Part shown: in pieces, positions 51,837-60,535 of the stretch
Numbering within the stretch: position 1 is the stretch's first letter
How the letters are laid out: the number at the start of each line of letters is the position of its first letter
NCBI RefSeq assembly: GCF_021729885.1
Contig: NZ_CP063401.1
Location: 3,340,501 to 3,404,500 of the forward strand
Direction: 5' to 3'
Length of the DNA: 64,000 nucleotides
Source: Devosia sp. SL43
GTDB taxonomy: Bacteria; Pseudomonadota; Alphaproteobacteria; Rhizobiales; Devosiaceae
Translations under genes and position numbers: made by a program
The notes under the pieces: model-generated
What the model was told of the DNA's origin: nothing
Seen by the model: only the letters and a program-made list of their open reading frames with translations
Database searches by the model: none

Positions 51837-52035
51837 CGGGGGCTTGGCGCGAAAGAGGAAACCCGCGCCGATGCGTACGCGCAGCAAATGCGTCATGAGA
51901 TCTCTTGCAGGCCGCTTCTCTAGGCAAAGCGCATTCGCCAGCGTCCGCTATTGGGTGTCCCACAAAGCAAGCCGAACGGCCGGAATGGGGCACTTCGCCG
52001 ACGCCACCGGAATGATCGTCGGCGAAGTGCCCGAG

Positions 52036-52570
52036 GATTTCAGTGGCCTCGGACAACGAAAGAGCATCGTCAACGTCCACACCCAAATATCGAAGGTGTT
52101 CTCAATCTTGCTGCGGCCGAGCAATATCTGGATGGCTCGCGGGTTTCCTGTGGCCTTGTAGATGAGCGATGCTTTGGTTCTGCGTAGAGAGTGGGTGCCG
52201 TACTCCTCAGGCGTCAGGCCGATAACTTTCACCCATTCATCGACCAGCCTTGCATATTGGCGGGTGCTCAGATGACCATTCGGAGCAACCCTGCTCGGGA
52301 AGGCGAAGTCGTCTACGGTGCCACCGCGTCGTTCGAGCCAGACAAGTACGCTGGCCCCGGTGTCAGAGGTTATCTCGAACTGGACCGGTCTTCCTGTCTT
52401 TTTGCTGGATCATCATGGATCGAGTGCGGATGATTGGTCCAGCCACAAGCGTGCCGATCTTGATCTTCACCAGGTCGCAGCCTCGAAGCTTGCTGTCGAT
52501 TGCGAGGTCGAAGAGCGCCCGGTCTCTCATCCGATCGATGTTCGACTGGTTCGTCACGGCAAAATCGGAG
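52036..52570 (-). pseudogene. Tyrosine recombinase remnant, frameshifted
   Basis: Read on the minus strand in three frames: RDRALFDLAIDSKLRGCDLV with RTRSMMIQQK; VLVWLERRGGTVDDFAFPSR then QYARLVDEWVKVIGLTPEEY; THSLRRTKASLIYKATGNPR with AIQILLGRSKIENT; and finally MGVDVDDALSLSEATEI. These are consecutive parts of one site-specific integrase with at least two frameshifts, the last between KIENT and GVDVDDAL. The catalytic HSLRRT and Leu-Gly-(His to Arg) motifs are visible, the His having become Arg. The N-terminal part is replaced by a nitroreductase fragment. Confidence 0.8.
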
Positions 52571-52572
52571 AA

Positions 52573-52872
52573 TGACCGGTATCGCAAGCAGATCGATTCC
52601 TCGGCGGGTATCGCGGTGTTCTTTGCCGCGCGCAATGATGCAGAGCACTGGACCCGGTTGGGTGGGCCTTTCAGCGGTTTACCCTCAAGGCCACCGCACT
52701 CGGCCTCAAGACGGCGCACCTCAATCAGCCGGTCGAGATGTCCCAATTCCGTGCCGATCTGGCGGCCCTCGCCGGCAAGCCCGGTGGGCTTCCCTTTCTT
52801 GCCGTGCGTTTCGGCTTCGGGCCGACGCTGCCCTACTCGCGGCGGCGTCCGGTCTCAGTTGTCCTTGCATAG
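52573..52872 (+). pseudogene. Nitroreductase-family C-terminal fragment, frameshifted
   Basis: The plus strand reads RKQIDSSAGIAVFFAARNDA then EHWTRLG in one frame and, after a one-base shift near 52662, AFQRFTLKATALGLKTAHLN, then QPVEMSQFRADLAALAGKPG and FLAVRFGFGPTLPYSRRRPV up to the TAG at 52870. This is the FMN-binding C-terminal third of a nitroreductase-type protein. The rest of the gene is absent. It is fused tail to tail with the recombinase remnant. Confidence 0.7.
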
Positions 52873-53009
52873 GCGGTCGAAGAAGGCGGAGCCGCTCCGC
52901 CATGAGAAGTCCGTACGCACCAAGAATTAGAACCCTGATCTGACCTGGATCAACGGGGACGAAATTCGAGCCTGTAAATAGCCGAACAACGGGGATCAAC
53001 GTGATGAGC

Positions 53010-53479
53010 TTGCATCAACCACCGGACGACGGCATGACGATGCGCACCTTTGTCCGCGATGAGGCGATGCACAGCCTCGGTATCGGCACCAGGCATACAA
53101 TGAAGTCGGTGGTGACCGGTGTGTTCCTGCCCTTGATACTCAGCCGGTCATACACGCTGGGCGAGAAGATCGACATATGGCGCGGCAAGTGGTCGGCCCC
53201 CTCCACCGACATGTGGAATCAAGTTCTAGCGACCGATCTCGCGGCAGAAGTTCCGGCCCTGGAGATACCCGTCTACTTCAATGAGCGGCATCTTCGATTA
53301 CACCGTCTCGTATGGCTTGGCCAAAAGCTATCTGGAGACGCTAGAGGCCCCCATGAAGGGGTTCTTACACGTTCGAACACTCTGCTCACAGTCCGCTTTT
53401 TGAGGAGCCCGAATGGATGCGTGAGATACTGGAGCAGGATGTGCTTTCGGGACAGAACACCCTCTCGGACGCAAAATAA
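53010..53479 (+). pseudogene. Alpha/beta hydrolase C-terminal fragment with frameshifts
   Basis: TRHTMKSVVTGVFLPLILSR, SYTLGEKIDIWRGKWS and DLAAEVPALEIPVYF match the cap and C-terminal region of proline-iminopeptidase-like alpha/beta hydrolases. At about 53280 the frame shifts: SGIFDYTVSYGLAKSYLETL continues in frame 2 and TFEHSAHSPLFEEPEWMREI, then LEQDVLSGQNTLSDAK with TAA at 53477, in frame 3. The catalytic His (HSAHSP) is there, the nucleophile half is missing. A long open frame runs on from this remnant into the GNAT gene by chance. Confidence 0.7.
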
Positions 53480-53541
53480 GGCGACGGCGACGGGGCGATC
53501 AAAGGCCGACCAGCCAATTGGGATTGCACCCTGTTCACTCG

Positions 53542-53555
53542 TTGACCTGGGTCAA
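53542..53555. promoter_or_regulatory. FNR/FixK-type box upstream of the GNAT-YoaP gene
   Basis: TTGACCTGGGTCAA, perfect TTGAC-N4-GTCAA dyad, 84 bp before ATG 53640. One of six such boxes in 53.5-60.6 kb. Confidence 0.65.
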
Positions 53556-53639
53556 GGCCCGCGCGTCCCATTCTGCCAGAGTGTCAACATCGATGCCTGC
53601 GCAGCCATGCGTCGGCGGCTTCAACAAACCGGAGTGCCA

Positions 53640-54419
53640 ATGCCCTATGTAACGCTGACCCCAGAGTCTTTGCCGACATCGCATATCTGTTGCGCGATCT
53701 CCGACAAGAAGTGTGCGGACGGGTATGCCGCCAAGAAGCAGTGGCTCTCGGACCAGCATGCACACGGTTATCGCTTTCGGCGCCTGGACGAACGCGGCAA
53801 AGCATTCATCGAATACGGTCCTGCTGAAAGTGCCTGGATGCCGGTCAGCGCGCCTGGTTGGCTAGCGATGGGGTGCTTTTGGGTATCGGGCCAGTTCAAA
53901 GGTCATGGGCACGGCAGGGCGCTGCTCAACCATGCCCTGCAGGATGCGCGCGACCAAGGCCGGGCTGGCTTGGTCTCGCTCGCTGGCAAGAAGAAGATGC
54001 ACTTTCAGAGTGACGGTCAGTGGCTGCTCAAACAGGGATTCAGAGAAGTCGACACCTTGCACTCCAGTTTCTCCTTGCTGGCCCTGCCGTTGGATGAAAG
54101 CGAGCCGGCGGAAATGCCTCAGTTCGCGCAAAGCGCGCGCGATGGCCTGGACGCCGATGCGAAAGGGGTGACGGTCTACTACTCGAATCGATGCCCGTTC
54201 ACGGATTATCACATCGAAGTCTCGCTCCAGGAGACCTGTCACAAACGGGGCCTACCGTTGACGGTGCACAAGCTGGACACGCTATCGGCCGCGCAAGAAG
54301 CACCGACGCCTGCCACGATATTCAGCCTCTTTCTGGATTCGCATTTCGTCACCACCGACATAAGCGTGTGCATGGATAGCCGCTTCGACAAGGTGGTTGG
54401 AAAGGCCATGGCAGCCTGA
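53640..54419 (+). CDS. GNAT acetyltransferase with YoaP-like C-terminal domain
   Basis: A 259-residue protein from ATG 53640. It starts YVTLTPESLPTSHICCAISD and has the acetyl-CoA-binding loop region GQFKGHGHGRALLNHALQDA, then HFQSDGQWLLKQGFREVDTL. The C-terminal third (VTVYYSNRCPFTDYHIE, thioredoxin-like with Cys) is the YoaP-like domain. Its length and domain order fit a complete stand-alone protein; the open frame extends 213 codons further upstream only because it reads through a decayed hydrolase. Preceded by an FNR/FixK-type box. Substrate unknown; arsenic- or thiol-related roles have been suggested for some relatives but cannot be judged here. Confidence 0.8.
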   Translation: MPYVTLTPESLPTSHICCAISDKKCADGYAAKKQWLSDQHAHGYRFRRLDERGKAFIEYGPAESAWMPVSAPGWLAMGCFWVSGQFKGHGHGRALLNHALQDARDQGRAGLVSLAGKKKMHFQSDGQWLLKQGFREVDTLHSSFSLLALPLDESEPAEMPQFAQSARDGLDADAKGVTVYYSNRCPFTDYHIEVSLQETCHKRGLPLTVHKLDTLSAAQEAPTPATIFSLFLDSHFVTTDISVCMDSRFDKVVGKAMAA

Positions 54420-54815
54420 CGTGGGAATGGCGCTATGGCCTCGCCGCTTTCGCTGAAACCAGTGGTGGGATTGGTGCCGACAGCTATTCGCTTGCCGGCG
54501 TACGGAAGCCGACGCTCCGCGAGCGGCCCCGAGTAAGTCGTTACATCGCCCTGAAGGATATGCGGCCGGTTCTGGGCCGCCTTCTTGCTCAATGGACCGC
54601 TGCCATCCACATGATGGCTGCGCGCGCACCTGCTGCGAGTACGCCTGGCGGCCCCTCCGAACCTGCCGTAGTGAGCCGGGAGTAGTCGATCGCATGGGCC
54701 TCAGCTCAGCGCAACAGCATGGTCGTGTGGCTACTCGGCGGCCGAGAACCTCGACTGCTCCCGCGCGGATGCCCTAGATTGGGACGCGGACCGCCATATC
54801 GAGCAATTGCCGCAG
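54420..54815. other. Intergenic region, no gene supported
   Basis: 396 bp between convergent genes (GNAT ending 54419, alpha/beta hydrolase ending 54816). Short frames here lack any family motif. No strong terminator hairpin or repeat was noticed; probably further decayed DNA. Confidence 0.5.
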
Positions 54816-55793
54816 TTATGCGTAACCGATCTCGGTGAGGAAGGCGTCGACCTGATCGAACAACTCGTGGTCGTGACCGAGCCAGATGTGACCTCCTGAT
54901 GGAAAGACGGTTAGCTGAGCGTTGGGCACGGTGGCCGCAATGTGACGGGCGGCCTTGGCGGTGCCAAAGCGGTCGTCCTCAACCGAGATGGCGAATGTTG
55001 GCGCGGTGATCGATTCCAGGGCTGATGGCGCCGGGTGACCGGCGAGTTGCGCGTCATTGATGAGACCATCGGCGCGACGGCTGACCGGGAGGATGCCGCG
55101 AAGTATTTCTCGGGCGCGCGCTACCTCGGCAGCGTTCACGGTCTTGAGCAGCGCCGGGTCGGTGGCAAGGAGCGTTCCGACCATGAGATCGGAAGCGACG
55201 GCGGTGCCAATCCAGAACAAGAAGTCGGAACGGAGCAGCGCCATGGCCGCCGGAATGCCCTCGGGTGGATTGTCGGCGGTAATCGCCTCGCTATCCGGTG
55301 TGAAGCTGGCAGGCACGATCGGCACGAGAGCCGCACAGCGGTCGGGATGGCGGATAGCGAACTCGATAGCGGAAAGGGCACCCGCGGAGCCACCAGCGAC
55401 CGCGATCCTGTCAATGTGAAGGTGGTCGAGCAATTCCACGAGGGCATCGGCTTGGTTCGCGCTCGAGGGATCCGGTGGAAGGCTGGAGCGAAGGTACCCA
55501 AAGCGAGATGGCGCAATGATGCGGTATCCCTTGGCGAGGAGCTCCCGCGTGAAAAACAGTCCCTGATCGAAGCCACCTCCGGTGCCGTGGACCATCAGCA
55601 GCGGTGTGCCGCTTCCGGCGTCGGCGTATTCTAGATCGCCGGACCGCGTTGGAATGATTGTGCTGAGGCTTGGGTCGCAGGCGACCCGCGCTTTGCTGAT
55701 GGCCGAGGAATAGGCGAGCGCTGTTCCTCCTCCAGTCGCGGCCAACGCACCGCTGGCGATACCCAGGCCAATCAACGCTCTGCGAGATACCAT
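54816..55793 (-). CDS. Alpha/beta hydrolase with N-terminal membrane/export segment
   Basis: A 325-residue alpha/beta-fold hydrolase from ATG 55793 (GGAAGG six bases upstream). The N-terminus VSRRALIGLGIASGALAATG is a Tat-like or signal-anchor sequence. The core has LLMVHGTGGGFDQGLFF, RIIAPSRFGYLRSSLPPDPS, the nucleophile elbow GGSAGA, the acid in ISVEDDRFGTA and the His in FPSGGHIWLGHD. A secreted lipase/esterase-like enzyme of unknown substrate. An FNR/FixK-type box lies 70 bp upstream. Confidence 0.87.
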   Translation of the reverse strand: MVSRRALIGLGIASGALAATGGGTALAYSSAISKARVACDPSLSTIIPTRSGDLEYADAGSGTPLLMVHGTGGGFDQGLFFTRELLAKGYRIIAPSRFGYLRSSLPPDPSSANQADALVELLDHLHIDRIAVAGGSAGALSAIEFAIRHPDRCAALVPIVPASFTPDSEAITADNPPEGIPAAMALLRSDFLFWIGTAVASDLMVGTLLATDPALLKTVNAAEVARAREILRGILPVSRRADGLINDAQLAGHPAPSALESITAPTFAISVEDDRFGTAKAARHIAATVPNAQLTVFPSGGHIWLGHDHELFDQVDAFLTEIGYA

Positions 55794-55863
55794 GACGCAC
55801 CTTCCAGTTCGCACGCCTATCGCAGGCGCTTGAGGGATCATAGCGGGAGTAGTGCAGGGGTCC

Positions 55864-55877
55864 TTGATCGCAATCAA
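55864..55877. promoter_or_regulatory. FNR/FixK-type box upstream of the alpha/beta hydrolase
   Basis: TTGATCGCAATCAA, a perfect TTGAT-N4-ATCAA dyad identical in form to the canonical FNR/FixK site, 70 bp before ATG 55793 on the minus strand. Confidence 0.75.
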
Positions 55878-56023
55878 AATCAGCGGCGGAAGCGGCAGGT
55901 GAGGAGGTGGGTCAATCCAGCGATCTACTTCGGCTTCAATCCTCCGAGGAATTGACGCCACGCGAACGCACTCGGCTTTGAGCGATATCAACGAGCCTGC
56001 GACTGATAGCGATTCACGAGGCT

Positions 56024-56037
56024 TTGATCCTAGTCAA
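56024..56037. promoter_or_regulatory. FNR/FixK-type box upstream of the 56096 membrane-protein gene
   Basis: TTGATCCTAGTCAA, TTGAT-N4-GTCAA, 58 bp before GTG 56096, a distance suited to class II activation near -41.5. Located 147 bp from the divergent box at 55864. Confidence 0.72.
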
Positions 56038-56095
56038 GAAGGAAGCGGCGCACGGACGCTATGTTGAGCCGTCTTGGAGGATCGGGAGGCAGGCT

Positions 56096-56485
56096 GTGAA
56101 CTGGATACGCGTCATCGGCTATGGGATTGCTCTGTGGGCAGTGCCCTTTGCCACTTCTTTCGTGCTGTTCGGCGTCCGGGAGGCCAATCGGGCCCTGTTC
56201 GAGAGCATCATTGTGGTTGTTGGCGTTACAGTCACTGTCGTCGCGGCGCTTGCCTACTTCAGGGACGTCAAAACCGTTGGTCCTCTCCATGGATTGGTGC
56301 TCGGTTCTGCGTGGGCAGCGATTTCAGTGATCATCGATCTGCCGATATTCCTCGTCGTCTTTCAGATGACGCTGCCCGACTATGCCGTCGACATAGCTCT
56401 TACATATCTGGCATTCCCCATAATCGTCGCCAGGATATCGCTCGCCCAAAGCCGTCGCCCCGCGTCTGTGGCAAATGGATATTGA
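56096..56485 (+). CDS. Small four-helix membrane protein
   Basis: A 129-residue hydrophobic protein. GTG 56096 is the likely start, as GGGAGG lies seven bases upstream; an in-frame extension to 56024 would run into the FNR-type box. Four helices: VIGYGIALWAVPFATSFVLF, SIIVVVGVTVTVVAALAYF, GLVLGSAWAAISVIIDLPIF and DIALTYLAFPIIVARISLA. No recognised family. The last 11 bp overlap the terpenoid-cyclase-fold gene, so the two are translationally linked. Confidence 0.72.
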   Translation: MNWIRVIGYGIALWAVPFATSFVLFGVREANRALFESIIVVVGVTVTVVAALAYFRDVKTVGPLHGLVLGSAWAAISVIIDLPIFLVVFQMTLPDYAVDIALTYLAFPIIVARISLAQSRRPASVANGY

Positions 56486-57401
56486 TAGGTCTGTACTGGA
56501 TTGGCTGCTGAGTGGAGACATCTCCATCCAGTACCAGGTGCGGCGCGACCTGCTTGGCGAGGATGATCCCAGGCTTCTGGCTCGCATCGCCGAGGAGGGA
56601 TGGGGTGCTGGGTTTCTCGCCCGTCGCAACGCCGACGGATCGTGGGGGCAGCGCTTCTATCAGCCGAAGTGGACCAGTTCTCACTACACCTTGCTCGACT
56701 TGAGAACCCTGGGGCTGCCGCCCGATAACGCGCTGGCGCGCGCGAGCGTCCACAAGATCGCTGTCGAGGAGAAGATCGGCGACGGTGGCATCGGGCCGAC
56801 GCGGACGATCAAGCTCAGCGACGTCTGCGTCAACGGCATGTTCCTCAACTACGCCAGCTATTTCGGCGAACCGGAAGTGAGCCTCTGCTCGATTATCGAC
56901 TACATCCTTGGCGAACGCATGGCCGACGGCGGCTTCAACTGCTGGCGCCTTCGGCCTGGCGCCGCTCACAGCTCCCTTCATTCGACACTCTCGGTGCTCG
57001 AAGGAATCCAGGAATACGCCGCGAACGGCTACCGGTACCGACTGGCTGAGTTGCAGAGTGCCGCACGGACGGGACGGGATTTCATCTTGGATCATCGGCT
57101 GTTCCGCTCCCGCCGCACCGGCGAGATCATCGGCCCAGACATGCTTCGCTTCGTCTTCCCGCCGCGCTGGAAATACAACGTTCTCAGGTCCCTCGACTAC
57201 TTCAGGACAACACGAACTCCATGGGACGAGCGCATGTCGGACGCGCTGGACAAGGTGGTCTCCAAGAGACGGCCGGATGGACGTTGGGCGTTGGCCGCGG
57301 GTCATCCGGGGCAGGTGCACTTTGTTATGGAGAAGGCCGGACAGCCCAGCAGATGGAACACGCTGCTGGCACTGAGAGTGTTGCGAGCCTATTTGCACTA
57401 G
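56475..57401 (+). CDS. Prenyltransferase/squalene-oxidase-repeat (alpha/alpha toroid) protein
   Basis: A 308-residue cytoplasmic protein with repeats in the style of the terpene cyclase/prenyltransferase alpha/alpha toroid: RRNADGSWGQRFYQPKWTSS, YTLLDLRTLGL, MADGGFNCWRL, SLHSTLSVLEGI and KRRPDGRWALAAGHPGQVH (QW-like motifs at each). The DXDD catalytic motif of squalene-hopene cyclase is not seen, so cyclase activity is doubtful. It probably binds a hydrophobic or sugar ligand. Overlaps the small membrane protein gene by 11 bp. Confidence 0.7.
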   Translation: MDIDRSVLDWLLSGDISIQYQVRRDLLGEDDPRLLARIAEEGWGAGFLARRNADGSWGQRFYQPKWTSSHYTLLDLRTLGLPPDNALARASVHKIAVEEKIGDGGIGPTRTIKLSDVCVNGMFLNYASYFGEPEVSLCSIIDYILGERMADGGFNCWRLRPGAAHSSLHSTLSVLEGIQEYAANGYRYRLAELQSAARTGRDFILDHRLFRSRRTGEIIGPDMLRFVFPPRWKYNVLRSLDYFRTTRTPWDERMSDALDKVVSKRRPDGRWALAAGHPGQVHFVMEKAGQPSRWNTLLALRVLRAYLH

Positions 57402-57540
57402 CGAACGCCGTGCACAGGGTTCTGCTCCACGATGCCGAGTTCCAAAGCATAAGTGAGAATACCACCGAATAGACGATCGTTGGGCCGCCGTGCCGGCACC
57501 GCCGCGCACGATGGCACGCCCGTGTAGCTTGTCGGTCTTG
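57402..57540 (-). pseudogene. Tyrosine recombinase remnant (central part)
   Basis: Minus-strand frames read HGRAIVRGGAGTAA and, after a one-base shift, RLFGGILTYALELGIVEQNP then VHGVR. This is the central region of a phage-like tyrosine recombinase (usually GRAIVRGGAGTAARTVGLLGGILTYAV..NPVHGI). No catalytic residues are preserved. The following bases to 57825 hold no recognisable gene. Confidence 0.65.
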
Positions 57541-57825
57541 CGGCACCAGAGGTCGCCCTTATAGCGTTTTGCGAGGAAGTCGCCGTCGAAATGGATGATT
57601 GGGGCGCTACTCCGCCAGGTTCGAGGGAACCGAACAGCTGGAGACGGCTAACCTCGGTGGCAATCAATTCCCGAGTTGCGTCGAGCCGATGACGGTGTTT
57701 TGCGCTCCGCTTCGTGCTTTATCATTGCCTAAGGCTATCCGTGGCCTCGTCGTGGGCACGAGTTTCACCGTGCTGGCGATAGCGGCAGAGAGCTCAAGAC
57801 GTCGCGCGGCCAATGCCGGTGCCGT

Positions 57826-58692
57826 TCACGCCGATGAATTGGCAGGGGGTGCCGATTCCACAAGCGTGAAGTCGCTTCCACGCCACGTTACAAGGCCGAC
57901 CGCGACGATCCAGAAACAGCCAGCGCCAATCGCGGCAGCAAGCACACCCCTGGCGCCGTCGGTGAAGCCTGAGGGCACGACCATCGCGGATGCCGTGATA
58001 GTGAAGTGATAGAGGACGATAAGGAGCAGGTTGCCTCCGGTCCGGTTCCAGAGCCACGACATGATGATGGCATGCGCGGTCAGGACAATGGGACCGTTGA
58101 CCAGGAAGGCTGGGATGAACCAGTCGCCATAGGCCTTGAGCGCGATGTAGTCGGCCGGAAGGTGCCAGAGACCCCAGATCGCGCCGATCACAAGGGCTGC
58201 GGGAAGAACGCCGAGGCGCGGCTGCAGGCGCGGGAGCAGGAAACCGCGCCAGCCGATCTCTTCTCCGAGGCCGGCCATCAACGGCCAGATCAGGAGGATG
58301 GGGATGGGAACACCGATACCGGAAAAGCGGTTGCCGCCAATGACCATCGCCTGGATGGCGACGATGATGAGGGTGACGGCAGGAGCTGTCAGCAGAGCCA
58401 CCGCGTACCAGCCGGGGTGGATGCGCCAGCGGACGAGCGGCGCCAGCAACTGGGCGATGCCGGCTCTGCCGGCCAGGGTCCATGCGACCGCGATGGCCAC
58501 CAGCGAGGGAGCAAAGCCCCCGAGGATGGCTGAGACTAGAAAGATCGGCGACATCTCCAGGCCGCCGGGCGGCATGGCTGGAATCCAGTAGCCCCACAGG
58601 AGCCATGCCCAAAGGAAGGAGCCGGCCAGAAAGGCGGTGACCGGGGCACGCGCCGCCCACGAAGCAAGACGGGACTTCACTGTGTTGGCCAT
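57826..58692 (-). CDS. CPBP-family intramembrane glutamic endopeptidase
   Basis: A 288-residue membrane protein from ATG 58692 with about eight helices. The CPBP/Abi motifs are present: Glu144-Glu145 in GLGEEIGWRG with Arg149, His177 in LWHLPADY, and a further His in VLYHFTITAS. Family members are CAAX-processing or bacteriocin-immunity type proteases. The promoter region holds an FNR/FixK-type box 39 bp before the start codon. Confidence 0.9.
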   Translation of the reverse strand: MANTVKSRLASWAARAPVTAFLAGSFLWAWLLWGYWIPAMPPGGLEMSPIFLVSAILGGFAPSLVAIAVAWTLAGRAGIAQLLAPLVRWRIHPGWYAVALLTAPAVTLIIVAIQAMVIGGNRFSGIGVPIPILLIWPLMAGLGEEIGWRGFLLPRLQPRLGVLPAALVIGAIWGLWHLPADYIALKAYGDWFIPAFLVNGPIVLTAHAIIMSWLWNRTGGNLLLIVLYHFTITASAMVVPSGFTDGARGVLAAAIGAGCFWIVAVGLVTWRGSDFTLVESAPPANSSA

Positions 58693-58731
58693 TCCGCAGC
58701 TCCGCTGATTGCGTATAGAATGCAGACTGAC

Positions 58732-58745
58732 TTGATCTCCGTCAA
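58732..58745. promoter_or_regulatory. FNR/FixK-type box upstream of the CPBP gene
   Basis: TTGATCTCCGTCAA, TTGAT-N4-GTCAA, 39 bp before ATG 58692 on the minus strand. Confidence 0.72.
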
Positions 58746-58908
58746 AAGAAGCCGTGTAGGCGCGGGAGACCCGTGCGTTGCCTGCGCCTCGATGCGCCAT
58801 CCTAGACTGGTGGACTGCGGCGCAGGGATCCGCGATACCGACACGGACAATGACGAATACTGCCAACCGGCGTCTGCCGGTCCCAAGAGACTCGCTGGCT
58901 GGTGGATG

Positions 58909-59553
58909 TCACTGAAGGCTGAATGGCGGATAGACGTCAGTTGCAAGCAAGAAGGCGTAGGCCCACACGCGCGTTGACCAGCGACCGACACCGACCACGA
59001 AGTCGAACAGCCCTCGTGGGTAAGTGCCGGTGAACAGAATGGCGAACCAGGCAAAGATGGTGACCAGCGCTACCGCGACACCGAGCACGAAGAGCACCAC
59101 ACAGTGAGGGAGTACGAGCAGCCATTTCACAAGCGGCAGCCACTGGTTGAGGCCGTGTTCGACGTCGGGATAGGCGACCTCAAGGTGCACAGACTGCGCC
59201 TCCGTGGTCGAGGGATAGCGGTCGGTGAGCAGAAGCAGATATGCCATGACGCGAGCACCAAAGCGGCCCAGTTCCAAGGCAAAATCGAACCACCAGCGGG
59301 GATAGTGCTGCCGGAAGAGGATCATCAGCACTGTCGCCACGAACAGGCCGGCGGTGATCCCTCCGGCACTGGACTCGACCACCTTTCCTGCCTCGGTGAC
59401 GTAGCGGGTGCTGCCTGCGCCCGACAGCAACCCGAGGATCATCAGGATGGGGATGGCCCAGATCAGTCGGAAGAACGTCGACAGCCGATCCATCTGTCCT
59501 GGATAGTCGATTTCGAGACGAGCCGCGTATGAGGCGGAGGGAGCCGTAACCAT
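58909..59553 (-). CDS. DUF4389 membrane protein
   Basis: A 214-residue protein from ATG 59553 (GAGG seven bases upstream; ATG 59565 is an alternative). It has the DUF4389 layout: YPGQMDRLSTFFRLIWAIPI, a helix pair LFVATVLMILF and a second repeat LVKWLLVLPHCVVLFVLGVA, with FDFALELGRFGARVMAYLLL and FDFVVGVGRWSTRVWAYAFL. The duplicated FDF-x-x-GV/L-R pattern is characteristic of the family. Function unknown, seen in stress and low-oxygen gene sets. FNR/FixK-type box 60 bp upstream. Confidence 0.85.
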   Translation of the reverse strand: MVTAPSASYAARLEIDYPGQMDRLSTFFRLIWAIPILMILGLLSGAGSTRYVTEAGKVVESSAGGITAGLFVATVLMILFRQHYPRWWFDFALELGRFGARVMAYLLLLTDRYPSTTEAQSVHLEVAYPDVEHGLNQWLPLVKWLLVLPHCVVLFVLGVAVALVTIFAWFAILFTGTYPRGLFDFVVGVGRWSTRVWAYAFLLATDVYPPFSLQ

Positions 59554-59613
59554 TTGGAACCTCATGCACCAGGCAAGACCTGGGCGAACCTATCGGGATC
59601 GGAGCGCAGGCTA

Positions 59614-59627
59614 TTGACGTGGATCAA
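59614..59627. promoter_or_regulatory. FNR/FixK-type box upstream of the DUF4389 gene
   Basis: TTGACGTGGATCAA, TTGAC-N4-ATCAA, 60 bp before ATG 59553 on the minus strand. Confidence 0.7.
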
Positions 59628-59663
59628 CTATCGAGGGGCAGGGTCCCCAAACCAGTCGTCCAG

Positions 59664-60482
59664 CTAGTTGGAGAACAGCCGGTTGATGCCTGGGGTAGCC
59701 AGCAACTCGCGGGTCATGCCCCCAAAGATCCATTCCCGCAGCCGGTTATGACCGTAGGCGCCGCTGACGATGAGGTCCGCGCCGGCACTCTGAGCCGCCT
59801 GGACTATGGTTTGGCTGACCCCGCCGATATCCGGAAGCACGTCGCCATGCGCCTTCACATCGTGAGACTGTAGCCACGCCACGACGTCGAGCATGCTCGC
59901 ACGCTCGACAGCCAGATTGCCTTCGTCCACGACCACAACGGCTACATCGTCGGCGACCTTGAGGAAGGGCAATGCATCGACGACAGCCCGGCGTGCCTCC
60001 TTGGTGTCCTTCCACGCCACGAGGATCTTGGTTGCCTTGAGTTTGCGCGCGCCGTGGGCAGAAACGAGAACCGGGCGACCGGCTCCGAGCAGCACCGCAC
60101 TGACGTCGATTGCCTGTCCGAGAGGTGCTTGCTGGTCAGAAGAGCCAACAACAATCAGGTCGACCGACCGCGCAAACCCGATGGTCGCGACTTCGGGTCG
60201 CTGTACCGCCTGCAGCCAGCGGTGCTTGATGCCAGGCGGCACCATCGCTGCAAAGCTTTGCTCCGACGCGGCGAGCGTAGCTTCGATCTCGGCGTGTTGC
60301 TCGGCATAGACTGACGCTGCGACGGCGCCGCCATCCATTCCCATGACAACGAGCGGCGGCTCGGCCGCTGCCATTCCCGTCAATGCTGCATGGTGACGCC
60401 TGGCAAGCTCACTTGCGAGAGCCACCAGATCCGGATCGACCGCGCCGGCGTTGACGATAACAGCGATATTCCTGATTTCCAT
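59664..60482 (-). CDS. Universal stress protein, tandem Usp domains
   Basis: A 272-residue protein from ATG 60482 with two UspA-like domains. Domain 1: IAVIVNAGAVDPDLVALASE to VDLIVVGSSDQQAPLG; domain 2: TKILVAWKDTKEARRAVVDA to LIVSGAYGHNRLREWIFGG followed by MTRELL, the ATP-binding G-2x-G-9x-G(S/T)-like site. Usp proteins act in oxygen- or energy-limited survival and are often FNR targets. An FNR/FixK-type box lies 53 bp upstream. Confidence 0.9.
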   Translation of the reverse strand: MEIRNIAVIVNAGAVDPDLVALASELARRHHAALTGMAAAEPPLVVMGMDGGAVAASVYAEQHAEIEATLAASEQSFAAMVPPGIKHRWLQAVQRPEVATIGFARSVDLIVVGSSDQQAPLGQAIDVSAVLLGAGRPVLVSAHGARKLKATKILVAWKDTKEARRAVVDALPFLKVADDVAVVVVDEGNLAVERASMLDVVAWLQSHDVKAHGDVLPDIGGVSQTIVQAAQSAGADLIVSGAYGHNRLREWIFGGMTRELLATPGINRLFSN

Positions 60483-60535
60483 TTTGCCGCACTCCATGTG
60501 TGCTGCTGACCGTAGGGGCTTGCCGTCATCGATCT

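Noticed and set aside
56400..57509. 369-codon minus-strand frame over the toroid protein gene
   Set aside because: Begins inside a recombinase remnant and continues antisense to a motif-bearing plus-strand gene.
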